A stretch of 37,654 bases of DNA from Acidobacteriota bacterium (lineage in GTDB: Bacteria; Acidobacteriota; Terriglobia; Terriglobales; Acidobacteriaceae). The notes beneath the pieces were generated by a model. The model was not told where the DNA came from and searched no databases. It saw only the letters and a program-made list of their open reading frames with translations. The stretch spans positions 1-37,654 of the forward strand of contig JAKAXU010000031.1 of NCBI GenBank assembly GCA_021816455.1. The letters run 5' to 3'. A program made the position numbers and the translations under genes. Of this stretch, positions 17,959-25,646 are shown one piece after another. Positions within the stretch are counted from its first letter, which is position 1. Every line of letters starts with the position of its first letter.

Positions 17959-19451
17959 ATGTCAGGCGAAGGATTGATTGCTCGACTGCCCGGAGCTCTC
18001 GAACAACTTATTCGAGAGCAGAATCCGTGGTGGCTCGGGGAGCGACAGGCAAATGTAGCTGTTCGCCGTCGGTGGCTGTTCGCGACAGCCATGCGGAATC
18101 TGACACAGGGATTGGCACCGATTACTGTTTTGCGCGGACCGCGTCAAGTCGGTAAGTCGACGCTGCAAAATCAGATTATCGAGGACCTGCTGAATCAGGG
18201 AATTGAACCCCAACGAATCCTGCGGGTCCAGTTTGATGATCTGGCAGGAATGCGCACCCTCGAAGAGCCGATTCTCGAAATTTCGCTATGGTATGCGCGC
18301 GCAGTCCTTGGTCAGACGCTCAATGCCGCACTACATAATCAGCGGCCAGTATTTTTTTTTCTCGATGAGGTGCAAAATCTGAAGGATTGGGCCACGCAGG
18401 CCAAGCATCTGGTCGACACGCACAGGGGATTACGTGTGCTGCTTACGGGCAGCTCCGCTCTGCGCATAGAAGCAGGACGCGATAGTCTGTCCGGACGCAT
18501 CACCATGCTGGAGATGGGTCCTCTGCTGCTTCGGGAAGTGATGGAGTGGAGAGATTACGGGAAGATTGAGCCACTGCTTTCAAATGGTCCCGGACCGATG
18601 AAAGAACTGGATTTCTGGAAGGATCTGAGAAATCTTGGCGTGGAGAACACCGATGCGCGGGAAAAATCCTTTCGGGCATTTTCGGAGCGTGGTTCTTATC
18701 CGCTGGCCCAATCGAACGCCTCTGCCACCTGGGAAGAGATTGCCGAAGCGCTGAATGAAACGGTGGTTCGCCGTGCGATTATCCACGATTTGCGCGTGGG
18801 TGAACGTGGCATCAAACGAGACCAGACACTGCTCGAAGATGTGTTTCGAATCTCCTGCCGATACATCGGCCAGACTCCTGGCATAACAACTTACGTTGAA
18901 GAATTAAAGAGTACCAAGCAGGCAAATATCGGCGTTCAGCGTGTGGACAAATACCTCAAATTTCTCGACGCGACCATGTCGATCCGCATGATAGAGCCGA
19001 TGGAGTTGAGGCTGAAAAAAAGGAAAGGCGCTGCGAAGTTGTGCCTGTGCGATCATGCTCTGCGTGCTGCCTGGCTGCAAGAAGTGGTGCCGCTTACGCC
19101 GACGGAACTGGCTCAATCCGTCCATCTCTCCGATCTCGCGGGCCGCATTGCGGAAAGTGTCACCGGATTTTTTTTCGATCTATTCTCGGCCTCAATGTGG
19201 CTCACTTTGCAGCCAGAGACAAGGAACCGGAGGTTGATTTTGTGCTCACCGTGGGAGATGTCCGTATCCCGGTTGAGGTGAAGTATCGCAGGCAAATCGA
19301 TGGTTCGGATCAGGCAGGATTACTGTCTTTTCTCAACAAGAAGGCATATAACGCTCGTTTTGGAATCCTCGTCACGCTGAACGATGAGGCAGAAGTCAGT
19401 GACTCTAGAATCATGCAGATGCCGCTTTCGACCCTGCTCCTTGCGCGATAA
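17959..19451 (+). pseudogene. AAA-type ATPase with DUF4143 domain, disrupted by a -1 frameshift
   Basis: The first frame encodes an AAA_14 ATPase: Walker A GPRQVGKST at residues 60-68, Walker B FFFLDEVQ, sensor LLTGSS, then the DUF4143 region to LAGRIAESVTGFFF. At the eight-T run 19168-19175 the frame must slip back one base to continue as GLNVAHFAARDKEPEVDFVL and PVEVKYR, the conserved C-terminal nuclease-like strand and lysine of the family, ending at 19451. Unshifted reading ends at 19281 with unrelated sequence. It may be a one-base loss, a sequencing error or real slippage. AT content is visibly higher than in ggt. No ribosome binding site precedes the ATG; TAGTAT lies at 17945-17950. 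Confidence 0.8.
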
Positions 19452-19549
19452 AGCAATTTTGAATGAGCAGCTGGGAGGGCAGGATCATCGCAGCCGCCAC
19501 GTGGAGGAGACATAATATTGAGCGCGTAGAGATGAGTCAGTCTTACGCG

Positions 19550-20308
19550 TCAGCGCTGCGCATCTCCCAGCATCTCCGCAATCTTCGCGCGTATCTGCTG
19601 CGTCAGGGCGTCCACGTCGCGCACAGTCATCCCTGTGGTCTCGATCGGCGAGCCGACGTCCATGCGCAGTGGTCGTGGCCAGAAGTGGCGCGTGTGCATC
19701 GGCAGCAGGTCATGCACACCGCTGAGCGCAATCGGTACCACCGGTGCCTGCGCGCGAATCGCGAGATAGGCCGCGCCGTTTTCAAATTTTTGCAGCTCGC
19801 CGTCCGGTGTCCGTCCCCCCTCGGGAAAGACGAAGACCGACAGGCCGGCGCGCAGCGCCCGCACACCGCCGCTCAGCGAGGAGAGTGCAGCGCGCGAGTT
19901 CTCGAGGTCGACCGGAATTTGTCCTGACCGATTGAGATACCAGCCGATGAACGGCAGCTTCCAGAGTTCTTTTTTCGCAAGGATGCGGAACTGTCCGGGG
20001 ATGGTTGCAAACAGCACTGGCGTGTCCATGTAAGAGGTGTGGTTGCAGGCAAAGACAACAGGGCCATGGACGCGCAGATGCTGGCTGCCCTCAACGGTAA
20101 GAGACGACCATGAACACCGGAGCGAAACGCGCGCCCAGAGTCGCGCGATGCGATGTTGAAGATATCCGCTGCGGTCCCAGAGCGAGGCGAAAAGCGCCAG
20201 CGATCCGAAGAAGATTGTTCCCAGCGCAAACAGTGGCGCCTGCAGCAGATTGCTGCGCCAGCGTATCCAGGCAGGTAGTTTCTGAGGGCGTCGTTTGCCT
20301 GCCGTCAC
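19550..20308 (-). CDS. plsC: 1-acyl-sn-glycerol-3-phosphate acyltransferase
   Basis: This 252-residue membrane-bound enzyme adds the second acyl chain to lysophosphatidic acid in phospholipid synthesis. The catalytic NHTSYMD (HX4D) is at about residues 89-95 and the substrate-binding FPEGGRT at about 160-166, with an N-terminal hydrophobic segment and PVVPIALSG downstream. Its ATG overlaps the folC stop by four bases (ATGA), so the two genes are co-transcribed and coupled. Length is normal for the family. Confidence 0.92.
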   Translation of the reverse strand: MTAGKRRPQKLPAWIRWRSNLLQAPLFALGTIFFGSLALFASLWDRSGYLQHRIARLWARVSLRCSWSSLTVEGSQHLRVHGPVVFACNHTSYMDTPVLFATIPGQFRILAKKELWKLPFIGWYLNRSGQIPVDLENSRAALSSLSGGVRALRAGLSVFVFPEGGRTPDGELQKFENGAAYLAIRAQAPVVPIALSGVHDLLPMHTRHFWPRPLRMDVGSPIETTGMTVRDVDALTQQIRAKIAEMLGDAQR

Positions 20309-21660
20309 CGCATCTCCGCCCGCAGCAGGTGCCGCGCCTCGCCGACCAGATAGACCGATCCGCTGATGACGATTCGACCACTTGCGCCTGCCGCCTTGCG
20401 CGCAATTTGCAGCGCCTCCTCCGTATCTGTCGCCGTCTTTGCCGCTGCTCCGGTTGCTTCAGCCGCCGCCAGCAGGGCGCCCATGCCAGCGGCGCGCGGA
20501 GAGTTCACAGGCACCAGCACCACGCAATCGAAAAGAGGAAACAGTATCTGCGCCAGCTCGTCGACAGGCTTATCGCGCAGGCAGCCGAAGACCAGCAGCA
20601 TCGGTTGCCGCGCTGCGCTTTCTTCCATCGCGTTCACCGCAGCGCGCAGCGCCCACGCTCCGGCGGGATTGTGGGCCACATCGAGCACCACCTCCGGCCA
20701 CGCATCCAGCGTCATCGTCTCCAGTCGTCCCGGCCAATCCGTCGCGTGAATTCCCGCCTCGATGGCGGCGGGTGTGATGGGAAATGCGTGCTGCTCTGCC
20801 AGCTCCACCGCAGCAGCGATGGCAAGCGCGACGTTGCGCTGCTGATGTGCGCCGTGCAGCGAAGAATTGGCGGCAATCTGTGCTCCCATCACCTCCAGCG
20901 CATATCCGCTTGCATCTCCCGTTCCACGCGCGGGCATGAAGGCCGCGGCATTGACGCCGCGCACATTCAGGCTCACTGCCACCTCACCCAGCGCTTTGTT
21001 CGCCTCCGGATGCTGCGGCAGCGTCACCATCACGCCGTTGCGACGCAGAATTCCCGCCTTCTCGCGCGCAATCGCGCCGATCGTATCTCCGAGCCACTCC
21101 TGATGATCGAGCGCGATATCGGTGATCACGCTCACGCACGGCTCCACGATATTCGTTGCGTCCAGCCGTCCGCCCATCCCCACCTCGAGCACGGCCAGCT
21201 CTACCCTGGCCTCGGCAAAAGCGCGGAAGGCCAGCGCTGTCATCAGCTCAAAGTAGCTAGGCATTCCGCGCAGAGCGCCGTCCATCACCAACTGCTGCGC
21301 CGCATCATGCACCGCGCAGAAGTGCCGCGCAAAGGCGTCGTCGTCCATCTCTTTGAGTCGCCCATCCGCGCTCATGCGTACGCGTTCGTTCACGCGCTCC
21401 AGATGCGGCGAGGTATACAACCCCACGTGCAGTCCTGCTGCCTGTGCAATCGCGGCCAGCGTCGCCGCCGTCGAGCCTTTGCCATTCGTTCCAGCGATCA
21501 GCACGCATGCAAATTTTCGCTGTGGATTTCCCAGCGCCTCGCACAAAAGGCCAATCTCAGCCAGTGTGAACTTGCGGCGCTCACCACCCGGAAGCACATA
21601 CAGCTCCGGCACCAGCCCACTCAGTCGGGCCACAGCTTCGGTGTAACTCAATACAGACAT
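20305..21660 (-). CDS. folC: Folylpolyglutamate synthase / dihydrofolate synthase
   Basis: This 451-residue Mur-ligase-type enzyme adds glutamate to (dihydro)folate. The P-loop AGTNGKGST is at about 57-65, followed by TSPHLERVNERV, EVGMGGRLDATN, the DIALDHQEWLG segment with the conserved histidine, EKAGILR, and DVAHNPAG in the C-terminal domain. It starts at 21660 with only a weak ribosome binding site. It leads the folC-plsC unit and is divergent from maf across a gap holding a 20-bp inverted repeat. Confidence 0.95.
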   Translation of the reverse strand: MSVLSYTEAVARLSGLVPELYVLPGGERRKFTLAEIGLLCEALGNPQRKFACVLIAGTNGKGSTAATLAAIAQAAGLHVGLYTSPHLERVNERVRMSADGRLKEMDDDAFARHFCAVHDAAQQLVMDGALRGMPSYFELMTALAFRAFAEARVELAVLEVGMGGRLDATNIVEPCVSVITDIALDHQEWLGDTIGAIAREKAGILRRNGVMVTLPQHPEANKALGEVAVSLNVRGVNAAAFMPARGTGDASGYALEVMGAQIAANSSLHGAHQQRNVALAIAAAVELAEQHAFPITPAAIEAGIHATDWPGRLETMTLDAWPEVVLDVAHNPAGAWALRAAVNAMEESAARQPMLLVFGCLRDKPVDELAQILFPLFDCVVLVPVNSPRAAGMGALLAAAEATGAAAKTATDTEEALQIARKAAGASGRIVISGSVYLVGEARHLLRAEMR

Positions 21661-21673
21661 ACCAACCCCATTT

Positions 21674-21735
21674 TAGAGCCTATGATGGACTTTGGCTCGC
21701 AGCACCATCCGCACGAAAGTCCATCACAGGCTCTA
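21674..21735. repeat. Imperfect 20-bp inverted repeat in the folC/maf gap
   Basis: The arm at 21674-21693 (TAGAGCCTATGATGGACTTT) and the arm at 21716-21735 are reverse complements with one mismatch (19 of 20), separated by 22 bases. The right arm ends on the A of the candidate maf ATG. TATGAT at 21681-21686 inside the left arm resembles a plus-strand -10. It may be an operator, an RNA hairpin in either transcript or a small repeat element. No role can be assigned from the sequence. Confidence 0.85.
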
Positions 21736-22415
21736 TGGCGCATCCGCCTGCACGAGTATTCTGGTCTGGTATGGCAGCCGCCGTCGATCCCATCTCCGCT
21801 TGTTCTGTTCCCGATGCGCCGACACTCGTGTTGGCTTCGGCCAGTCCGCGCCGCCGCGAACTGCTCTCCCAGGCCGGATTCGCCTTCCGCATTCAGGCCG
21901 CCGAGATTCCCGAAGATTTGCATCCCGGAGAAGATCCCATCGCCTACGTCACGCGCCTCGCACAGGAAAAAGCTGCTGCGGTGCATGCGCGGCTGGCCGC
22001 CGAGCACGCCAGCCTCGTCGTCCTCGGCGCCGATACCACGGTTGTCGTCGATGGCAGAATTCTGGGTAAGCCGGAGTCTGCAGAAGATGCGGCGCAGATG
22101 CTGCGGCTACTCTCCGGACGCACACATCAGGTCATCACCGGCGTTGCCGCCGTCACTGCGACGCAGACGCTCGCCGCTGCCGAGGTCACCGCCGTCCAGT
22201 TTTTTTCACTTTCCGATGCCGAAATCGCCGATTACGTCGCTTCCGGCGAGCCGATGGACAAGGCCGGTGCCTATGCCATTCAAGGCCGCGCCGCGCGCTG
22301 GATCCCGCGCATCCACGGCTGCTACTTCAACGTTGTAGGACTTCCGCTGGCGCTCGTAGCGAATCTGCTGGCCGGTCTGCTGTTGCCATGCTGCCCTGCC
22401 ACGCTGTCAGAGTAG
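21735..22415 (+). CDS. maf: Maf-like nucleoside triphosphate pyrophosphatase
   Basis: The product (up to 226 residues) belongs to the Maf family of house-cleaning pyrophosphatases that hydrolyse dTTP/UTP or modified nucleotides to monophosphates. Seen are [12 protein letters not shown], the catalytic [17 protein letters not shown] and [19 protein letters not shown]. The first 30 or so residues before the motif are not part of the family core; an ATG at 21771 would give 214 residues, and neither start has a good ribosome binding site. The 3' end overlaps the hemB 3' end by nine bases on the other strand. Confidence 0.92.
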   Translation: MAHPPARVFWSGMAAAVDPISACSVPDAPTLVLASASPRRRELLSQAGFAFRIQAAEIPEDLHPGEDPIAYVTRLAQEKAAAVHARLAAEHASLVVLGADTTVVVDGRILGKPESAEDAAQMLRLLSGRTHQVITGVAAVTATQTLAAAEVTAVQFFSLSDAEIADYVASGEPMDKAGAYAIQGRAARWIPRIHGCYFNVVGLPLALVANLLAGLLLPCCPATLSE

Positions 22416-23387
22416 CCGCGCTGCCTCTTTGGCAAAGTAGGTCACAAGAAAATCCGCGCCGGCCCGTCGCAGTCCGATCAGGCTCTCCATCATCGCCCGC
22501 TCCGGCTCCAGCCACCCCCGCGCAAAGGCCGCCTGCAACATCGAGTATTCGCCTGAAACCTGATAGACCCCCAGTGGAACCTCGAAGCGATCTCGCGCCG
22601 CTCGCAGCACATCCAGATACGGCATCCCGGGCTTCATCAGGATCATCTCCGCGCCCTCGGCCAGGTCCAGTTCGATCTCCCGCATCGCCTCCCGTGCATT
22701 CGCTCCATCCATCTGATAGGTTCTACGGTCACCGAACTGCGGGGCAGAGTCCGCCGCCTCGCGGAACGGCCCGTAAAACGCCGAGGCGAACTTCGCCGCA
22801 TAGCTCAGGATTGGCGTCTCTTCCAATCCCGCCGCGTCCAGTTCCGCGCGCATGGCGCCTACGCGGCCATCCATCATGTCGCTCGGCGCCACAATATCCG
22901 CCCCAGCCCGCGCCAGGCTCACCGCTGTCCGTGCCAGCAACTCAAGGCTTGTGTCATTGGCCACCCGGAAGCCATCGCCGCTGTGCTCGACCACCCCGCA
23001 ATGTCCGTGGATCGTGTACTCGCAGAGGCAAACATCGGCGATCAGTACCAGCGACTTTGCAGCCGGCTTCAACGCCCGCAGCGCCGTCTGCACAATGCCG
23101 TTCTCGTCCCACGCGCCCGTCGCTTCGTCATCCTTCGTCGCAGGAAGGCCAAAGAGCAGCAACCCTCCCAAACCCAGCCGCGCGGCCTCTTCGGTTTCCT
23201 TCACCGCCTCGTCCACGCTCAGATTAAACACGCCCGGCATCGAGCCAATCTCTCGCCGCACTCCTTCACCAGGACACACGAACAACGGGTAAATCAACTG
23301 TCCCGGCTCCAGCCGTGTCTCTCGCACCAGGCTTCGCAAAGCCTCTGTGCGACGCATCCTCCGCATTCTCACCTGTGGAAAGTCCAT
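22407..23387 (-). CDS. hemB: Delta-aminolevulinic acid dehydratase (porphobilinogen synthase)
   Basis: This 326-residue enzyme condenses two 5-aminolevulinate molecules to porphobilinogen in haem synthesis. [14 protein letters not shown] holds the three-cysteine zinc site, so it is the zinc-dependent type. The two active-site lysines are in [14 protein letters not shown] and [28 protein letters not shown] and QVSGEYSM are further family signatures. Length is normal. It is transcribed alone, divergent from merT and tail-to-tail with maf. Confidence 0.97.
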   Translation of the reverse strand: MDFPQVRMRRMRRTEALRSLVRETRLEPGQLIYPLFVCPGEGVRREIGSMPGVFNLSVDEAVKETEEAARLGLGGLLLFGLPATKDDEATGAWDENGIVQTALRALKPAAKSLVLIADVCLCEYTIHGHCGVVEHSGDGFRVANDTSLELLARTAVSLARAGADIVAPSDMMDGRVGAMRAELDAAGLEETPILSYAAKFASAFYGPFREAADSAPQFGDRRTYQMDGANAREAMREIELDLAEGAEMILMKPGMPYLDVLRAARDRFEVPLGVYQVSGEYSMLQAAFARGWLEPERAMMESLIGLRRAGADFLVTYFAKEAARLL

Positions 23388-23607
23388 ACATCAGATTCTA
23401 TGCCCGCTGCATCTTGCTTTCTATTCTTCGTGGGCGAAGCTACGCTGAGGCACGGCACGAAGTGGTCTGCGTCGGTTTCCTGGATCGAAAGCGAATACCG
23501 CGGAGTTGGCCATCGATTGCCGTGATTCAACTGCTGCCACATCTGTTTCTGTTGTCTTCGTTGCGTTTCCCGGCGTTTCGACGGAAACTAGCTTCTGGAG
23601 CGTCATG

Positions 23608-23970
23608 ATGGCCACTCACTCCGAACGTTTTTCCTATTTCGGATCCGCTCTCGTGGTCTCGGTTCTGGCCGGGATCGGGGCTTCCATTTGTTGTCTGGGG
23701 CCTTTTCTGCTGCTGCTGCTTGGCATCAGCGGTGCCTGGATCGCCCATCTCGCCGCTTTCGAGCGTTTCCGTCCCGCGTGCATGGTTCTTGCTCTGGTTC
23801 TGGTCAGCGTGGCCGGCTATCGTCTGTATTTGGCTGCGGAGGGCACGCCGCAATCCGCTTGCGCCTGTTCGCCTGTCCGTCGTCGGCAGCGCTTCCTCTT
23901 CTGGATCGTGGCACCTCTGGTGCTGATTCTGGTTGTCACTCCCTGGATTCTTCCGCTACTCTACCGTTGA
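23608..23970 (+). CDS. merT: Mercuric ion transporter MerT
   Basis: This 120-residue inner-membrane protein has three hydrophobic segments. The first carries the Hg(II)-binding pair Cys28-Cys29 in SICCLGPFLLLLLGISGAWI, and the cytoplasmic loop carries Cys85 and Cys87, matching the two cysteine pairs of MerT. It would take Hg(II) from MerP into the cytoplasm. A frame opens at 23506, but GGAG at 23597-23600 gives seven bases to the ATG at 23608 (four to one at 23605). A weak dyad GTTTCC/GGAAAC (23565-23588) lies upstream. merP follows after 14 bases. No merR or merA is in the window. Confidence 0.9.
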   Translation: MATHSERFSYFGSALVVSVLAGIGASICCLGPFLLLLLGISGAWIAHLAAFERFRPACMVLALVLVSVAGYRLYLAAEGTPQSACACSPVRRRQRFLFWIVAPLVLILVVTPWILPLLYR

Positions 23971-23984
23971 ATGGGAGCTTGCGC

Positions 23985-24275
23985 ATGCGCCGCTGTCTTC
24001 ATGCTCTACTTCTTCTGCTTGCCTCTTCCTCGCTCTTTGCCGCTGCGCCCCGCACCGTCGTGCTGGACGTCAGGCAAATGACCTGCTCACTCTGTGGCGT
24101 CACCGTGCGCAAGGCGTTAGAGAAGACTCCCGGAGTGCTCAGCGCTTTGGTGGATGCTCAGCGTAAAACGGCAACCGTGCGCTTTGATCCAGACCGAACT
24201 TCGCCCGCGGCTCTGGCCCAGGTGGTCACCCGAGCCGGCTATCCTGCCACGCCCCACCGAGAGCCCCATCCATGA
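23985..24275 (+). CDS. merP: Periplasmic mercury-binding protein MerP-like (HMA domain)
   Basis: The 96-residue product has a signal peptide (about 1-21) and one heavy-metal-associated domain with MTCSLC (Cys34, Cys37), the metal-binding motif, followed by the usual VRKALEKTPGVLSALVD and AGYPA segments. It would bind Hg(II) in the periplasm and hand it to MerT. GGGAG is seven bases before the ATG. The start was chosen at the signal peptide; the frame extends upstream inside merT but is spurious there. It overlaps the next gene by four bases. Confidence 0.88.
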   Translation: MRRCLHALLLLLASSSLFAAAPRTVVLDVRQMTCSLCGVTVRKALEKTPGVLSALVDAQRKTATVRFDPDRTSPAALAQVVTRAGYPATPHREPHP

Positions 24276-24508
24276 CCGCGCCGGACCCTGTGCTGACTTC
24301 CACCCTCACCTGCCCGCACTGCGGCGCGCAGACTACAGAAACCATGCCGACCGATGCCTGCCTTTTCTTCTGGACCTGTCCGCACTGTTTGACCACGGTG
24401 CGCCCCAACCCCGGGGATTGCTGCGTCTTCTGCTCCTGGGGAACGGTTCCCTGTCCGCCGATGCAGGGCGGTGGGTGCTGCTCCGGCATTGCTCCTGAAT
24501 CGTGCTGA
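24272..24508 (+). CDS. GDCCVxC-domain small cysteine-rich protein
   Basis: This 78-residue protein has CPHC at 14-17, CPHC at 36-39 and GDCCVFCSWGTVPCPP at 48-63, the signature of the GDCCVxC family often found beside mer genes, then a Cys-Cys pair and a C-terminal cysteine. The two CPHC pairs look like a zinc-ribbon. It shares ATGA with merP, so it belongs to the same operon. It may bind Hg(II) in the cytoplasm or pass it to a reductase; this is inference. Some members of this family are annotated as selenoproteins, but here all positions are cysteine codons. Confidence 0.85.
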   Translation: MTAPDPVLTSTLTCPHCGAQTTETMPTDACLFFWTCPHCLTTVRPNPGDCCVFCSWGTVPCPPMQGGGCCSGIAPESC

Positions 24509-24586
24509 ATTGGTCGGGCATCGAATTTCCTCCTTTCGTGCTACTGTGCTCGCATACATCCCTGAAATCCGCGCACAGGAGCAGAT

Positions 24587-25096
24587 ATGGACCTTGATCT
24601 CGCCACGCAGTACACCGCTCATTGGGAGGGCCGACGTTCGACCGTCTATCGGGATACCAAGGGCATTCCGACAATCGGCGTAGGCTTCAACCTGACCACC
24701 GCCGATGCTCCCGCGCAAATCGCCGCACTAGGTCTCGATTACCAATCCGTGCTCAACGGCTCCGCCGCGCTCACCGACGCACAGATGGATCAATTGCTGC
24801 AGACGACAATTCAGACCGCAGTCTCGGCTGCGCAGGCTCTGGTCTCCGACTTCGATGTAATTCCTGGCTCCCAGCAGATTGTGCTCACCGATCTTGCCTT
24901 CAATATGGGTCAGACGATGCTCGGGACTTTTGTTCACACGCTCAGCTTTGTGGAGCAGCAGAACTGGGCGATGGCGGCGTATAACCTCAGGCAGTCCCTC
25001 TGGTATACCCAGGTCGGCTCCGGTCCCACCCAGCGCGGAGGAGCCGATTGTGCAGTGCTGGCCGGAACCGCCCAGCCAATGGACTTTTTGAACTGA
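24587..25096 (+). CDS. T4-type lysozyme-like protein (GH24)
   Basis: This 169-residue protein has the T4-lysozyme catalytic set at the right spacing: Glu14 (HWEG), Asp23 and Thr29 (YRDTKGIPTIGVGF), matching Glu11, Asp20 and Thr26. LTDLAFNMG follows in the second lobe. It should cleave peptidoglycan between MurNAc and GlcNAc. There is no signal peptide or membrane helix, and no holin, spanin or other phage gene nearby, so its route to the wall is unclear. GGAG lies five bases before the ATG. It follows the mer genes by 78 bases but probably is not part of them. Confidence 0.88.
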   Translation: MDLDLATQYTAHWEGRRSTVYRDTKGIPTIGVGFNLTTADAPAQIAALGLDYQSVLNGSAALTDAQMDQLLQTTIQTAVSAAQALVSDFDVIPGSQQIVLTDLAFNMGQTMLGTFVHTLSFVEQQNWAMAAYNLRQSLWYTQVGSGPTQRGGADCAVLAGTAQPMDFLN

Positions 25097-25320
25097 GGAC
25101 TGGGTGGTCGCGCTTTTCCCGTGGCTCAGGCGGGCGTTTCTTTGGCCATTCTTCCGTCCACAAACAGAATGCGCAGCAGACAGCCATCCCCCATGGCGAT
25201 CCACTGCGCGTCTGTCTTTTGCTCTCCCCCGAGAACATGTGGCCTGAATGCATGCGATCCTACATCGGAGATCGCGGCGGCTGAACCTGGCGGAACTGCG
25301 CCACCCAAAGGAGTGAGTGC
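25097..25320. other. Stretch without a convincing gene
   Basis: On the minus strand a frame from a TTG at 25308 to 25126 reads somewhat protein-like (ending LLRILFVDGRMAKETPA) directly after the small membrane protein gene, but it has no ribosome binding site or known family, so I do not call it. The plus-strand frames have no protein character. No clear terminator was seen. Confidence 0.4.
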
Positions 25321-25428
25321 TTATTCCGACTTGGATTCCGAACCGACGGAACCGGCAGAGTACGAAGCAACTATTGCGGGGCAGAGCAGAATTCCCAGGA
25401 ATGCGAGGGCGATCAGCAGGTCATGCAT
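25321..25428 (-). CDS. Small membrane protein of 35 residues, unknown function
   Basis: The 36-codon frame begins with ATG at 25428 and ends with TAA at 25321. It encodes MHDLLIALAFLGILLCPAIV, one likely membrane helix, then a short polar tail rich in Ser and Glu. GAGGAG stands upstream with eight bases (AAAATACA) to the ATG, a strong sign of translation. It is divergent from mutS2. I do not recognise a family. Short single-helix proteins of this kind can be membrane regulators or toxins, but nothing here decides. Confidence 0.6.
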   Translation of the reverse strand: MHDLLIALAFLGILLCPAIVASYSAGSVGSESKSE

Positions 25429-25646
25429 TGTATTTTCTCCTCAATTTTGTGAGCCTTGAAATATGGGTTCTTTGAAGAGCCAGCTTTCAAATCACCCGCT
25501 TGTCTGAATCAGATTCGCTCACTTTCATTCCCAAAGTAATCCCACAATCTGCGTAATCTGCGCCCCGTTGGCGTCATTTACCATCCCCCATCGGTGGTAT
25601 TTCCGTTCCCTTTCCTGTCTTCCGGGAGGCTATTCTGTCTTCAGTG

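Noticed and set aside
20110..22338. Plus-strand open frame of 742 codons through plsC, folC and into maf.
   Set aside because: It is antisense to folC and plsC, which have complete family motifs; its composition (Arg, His, Ser rich) is typical of a shadow frame in high-GC DNA.
23565..23588. GTTTCC/GGAAAC dyad upstream of merT as a MerR-type operator.
   Set aside because: Only six bases pair and it does not look like the known mer operator; no merR is nearby.
25126..25308. Minus-strand frame from a TTG, with a somewhat protein-like end.
   Set aside because: No ribosome binding site, no recognised family and a rare start codon; left as unassigned.
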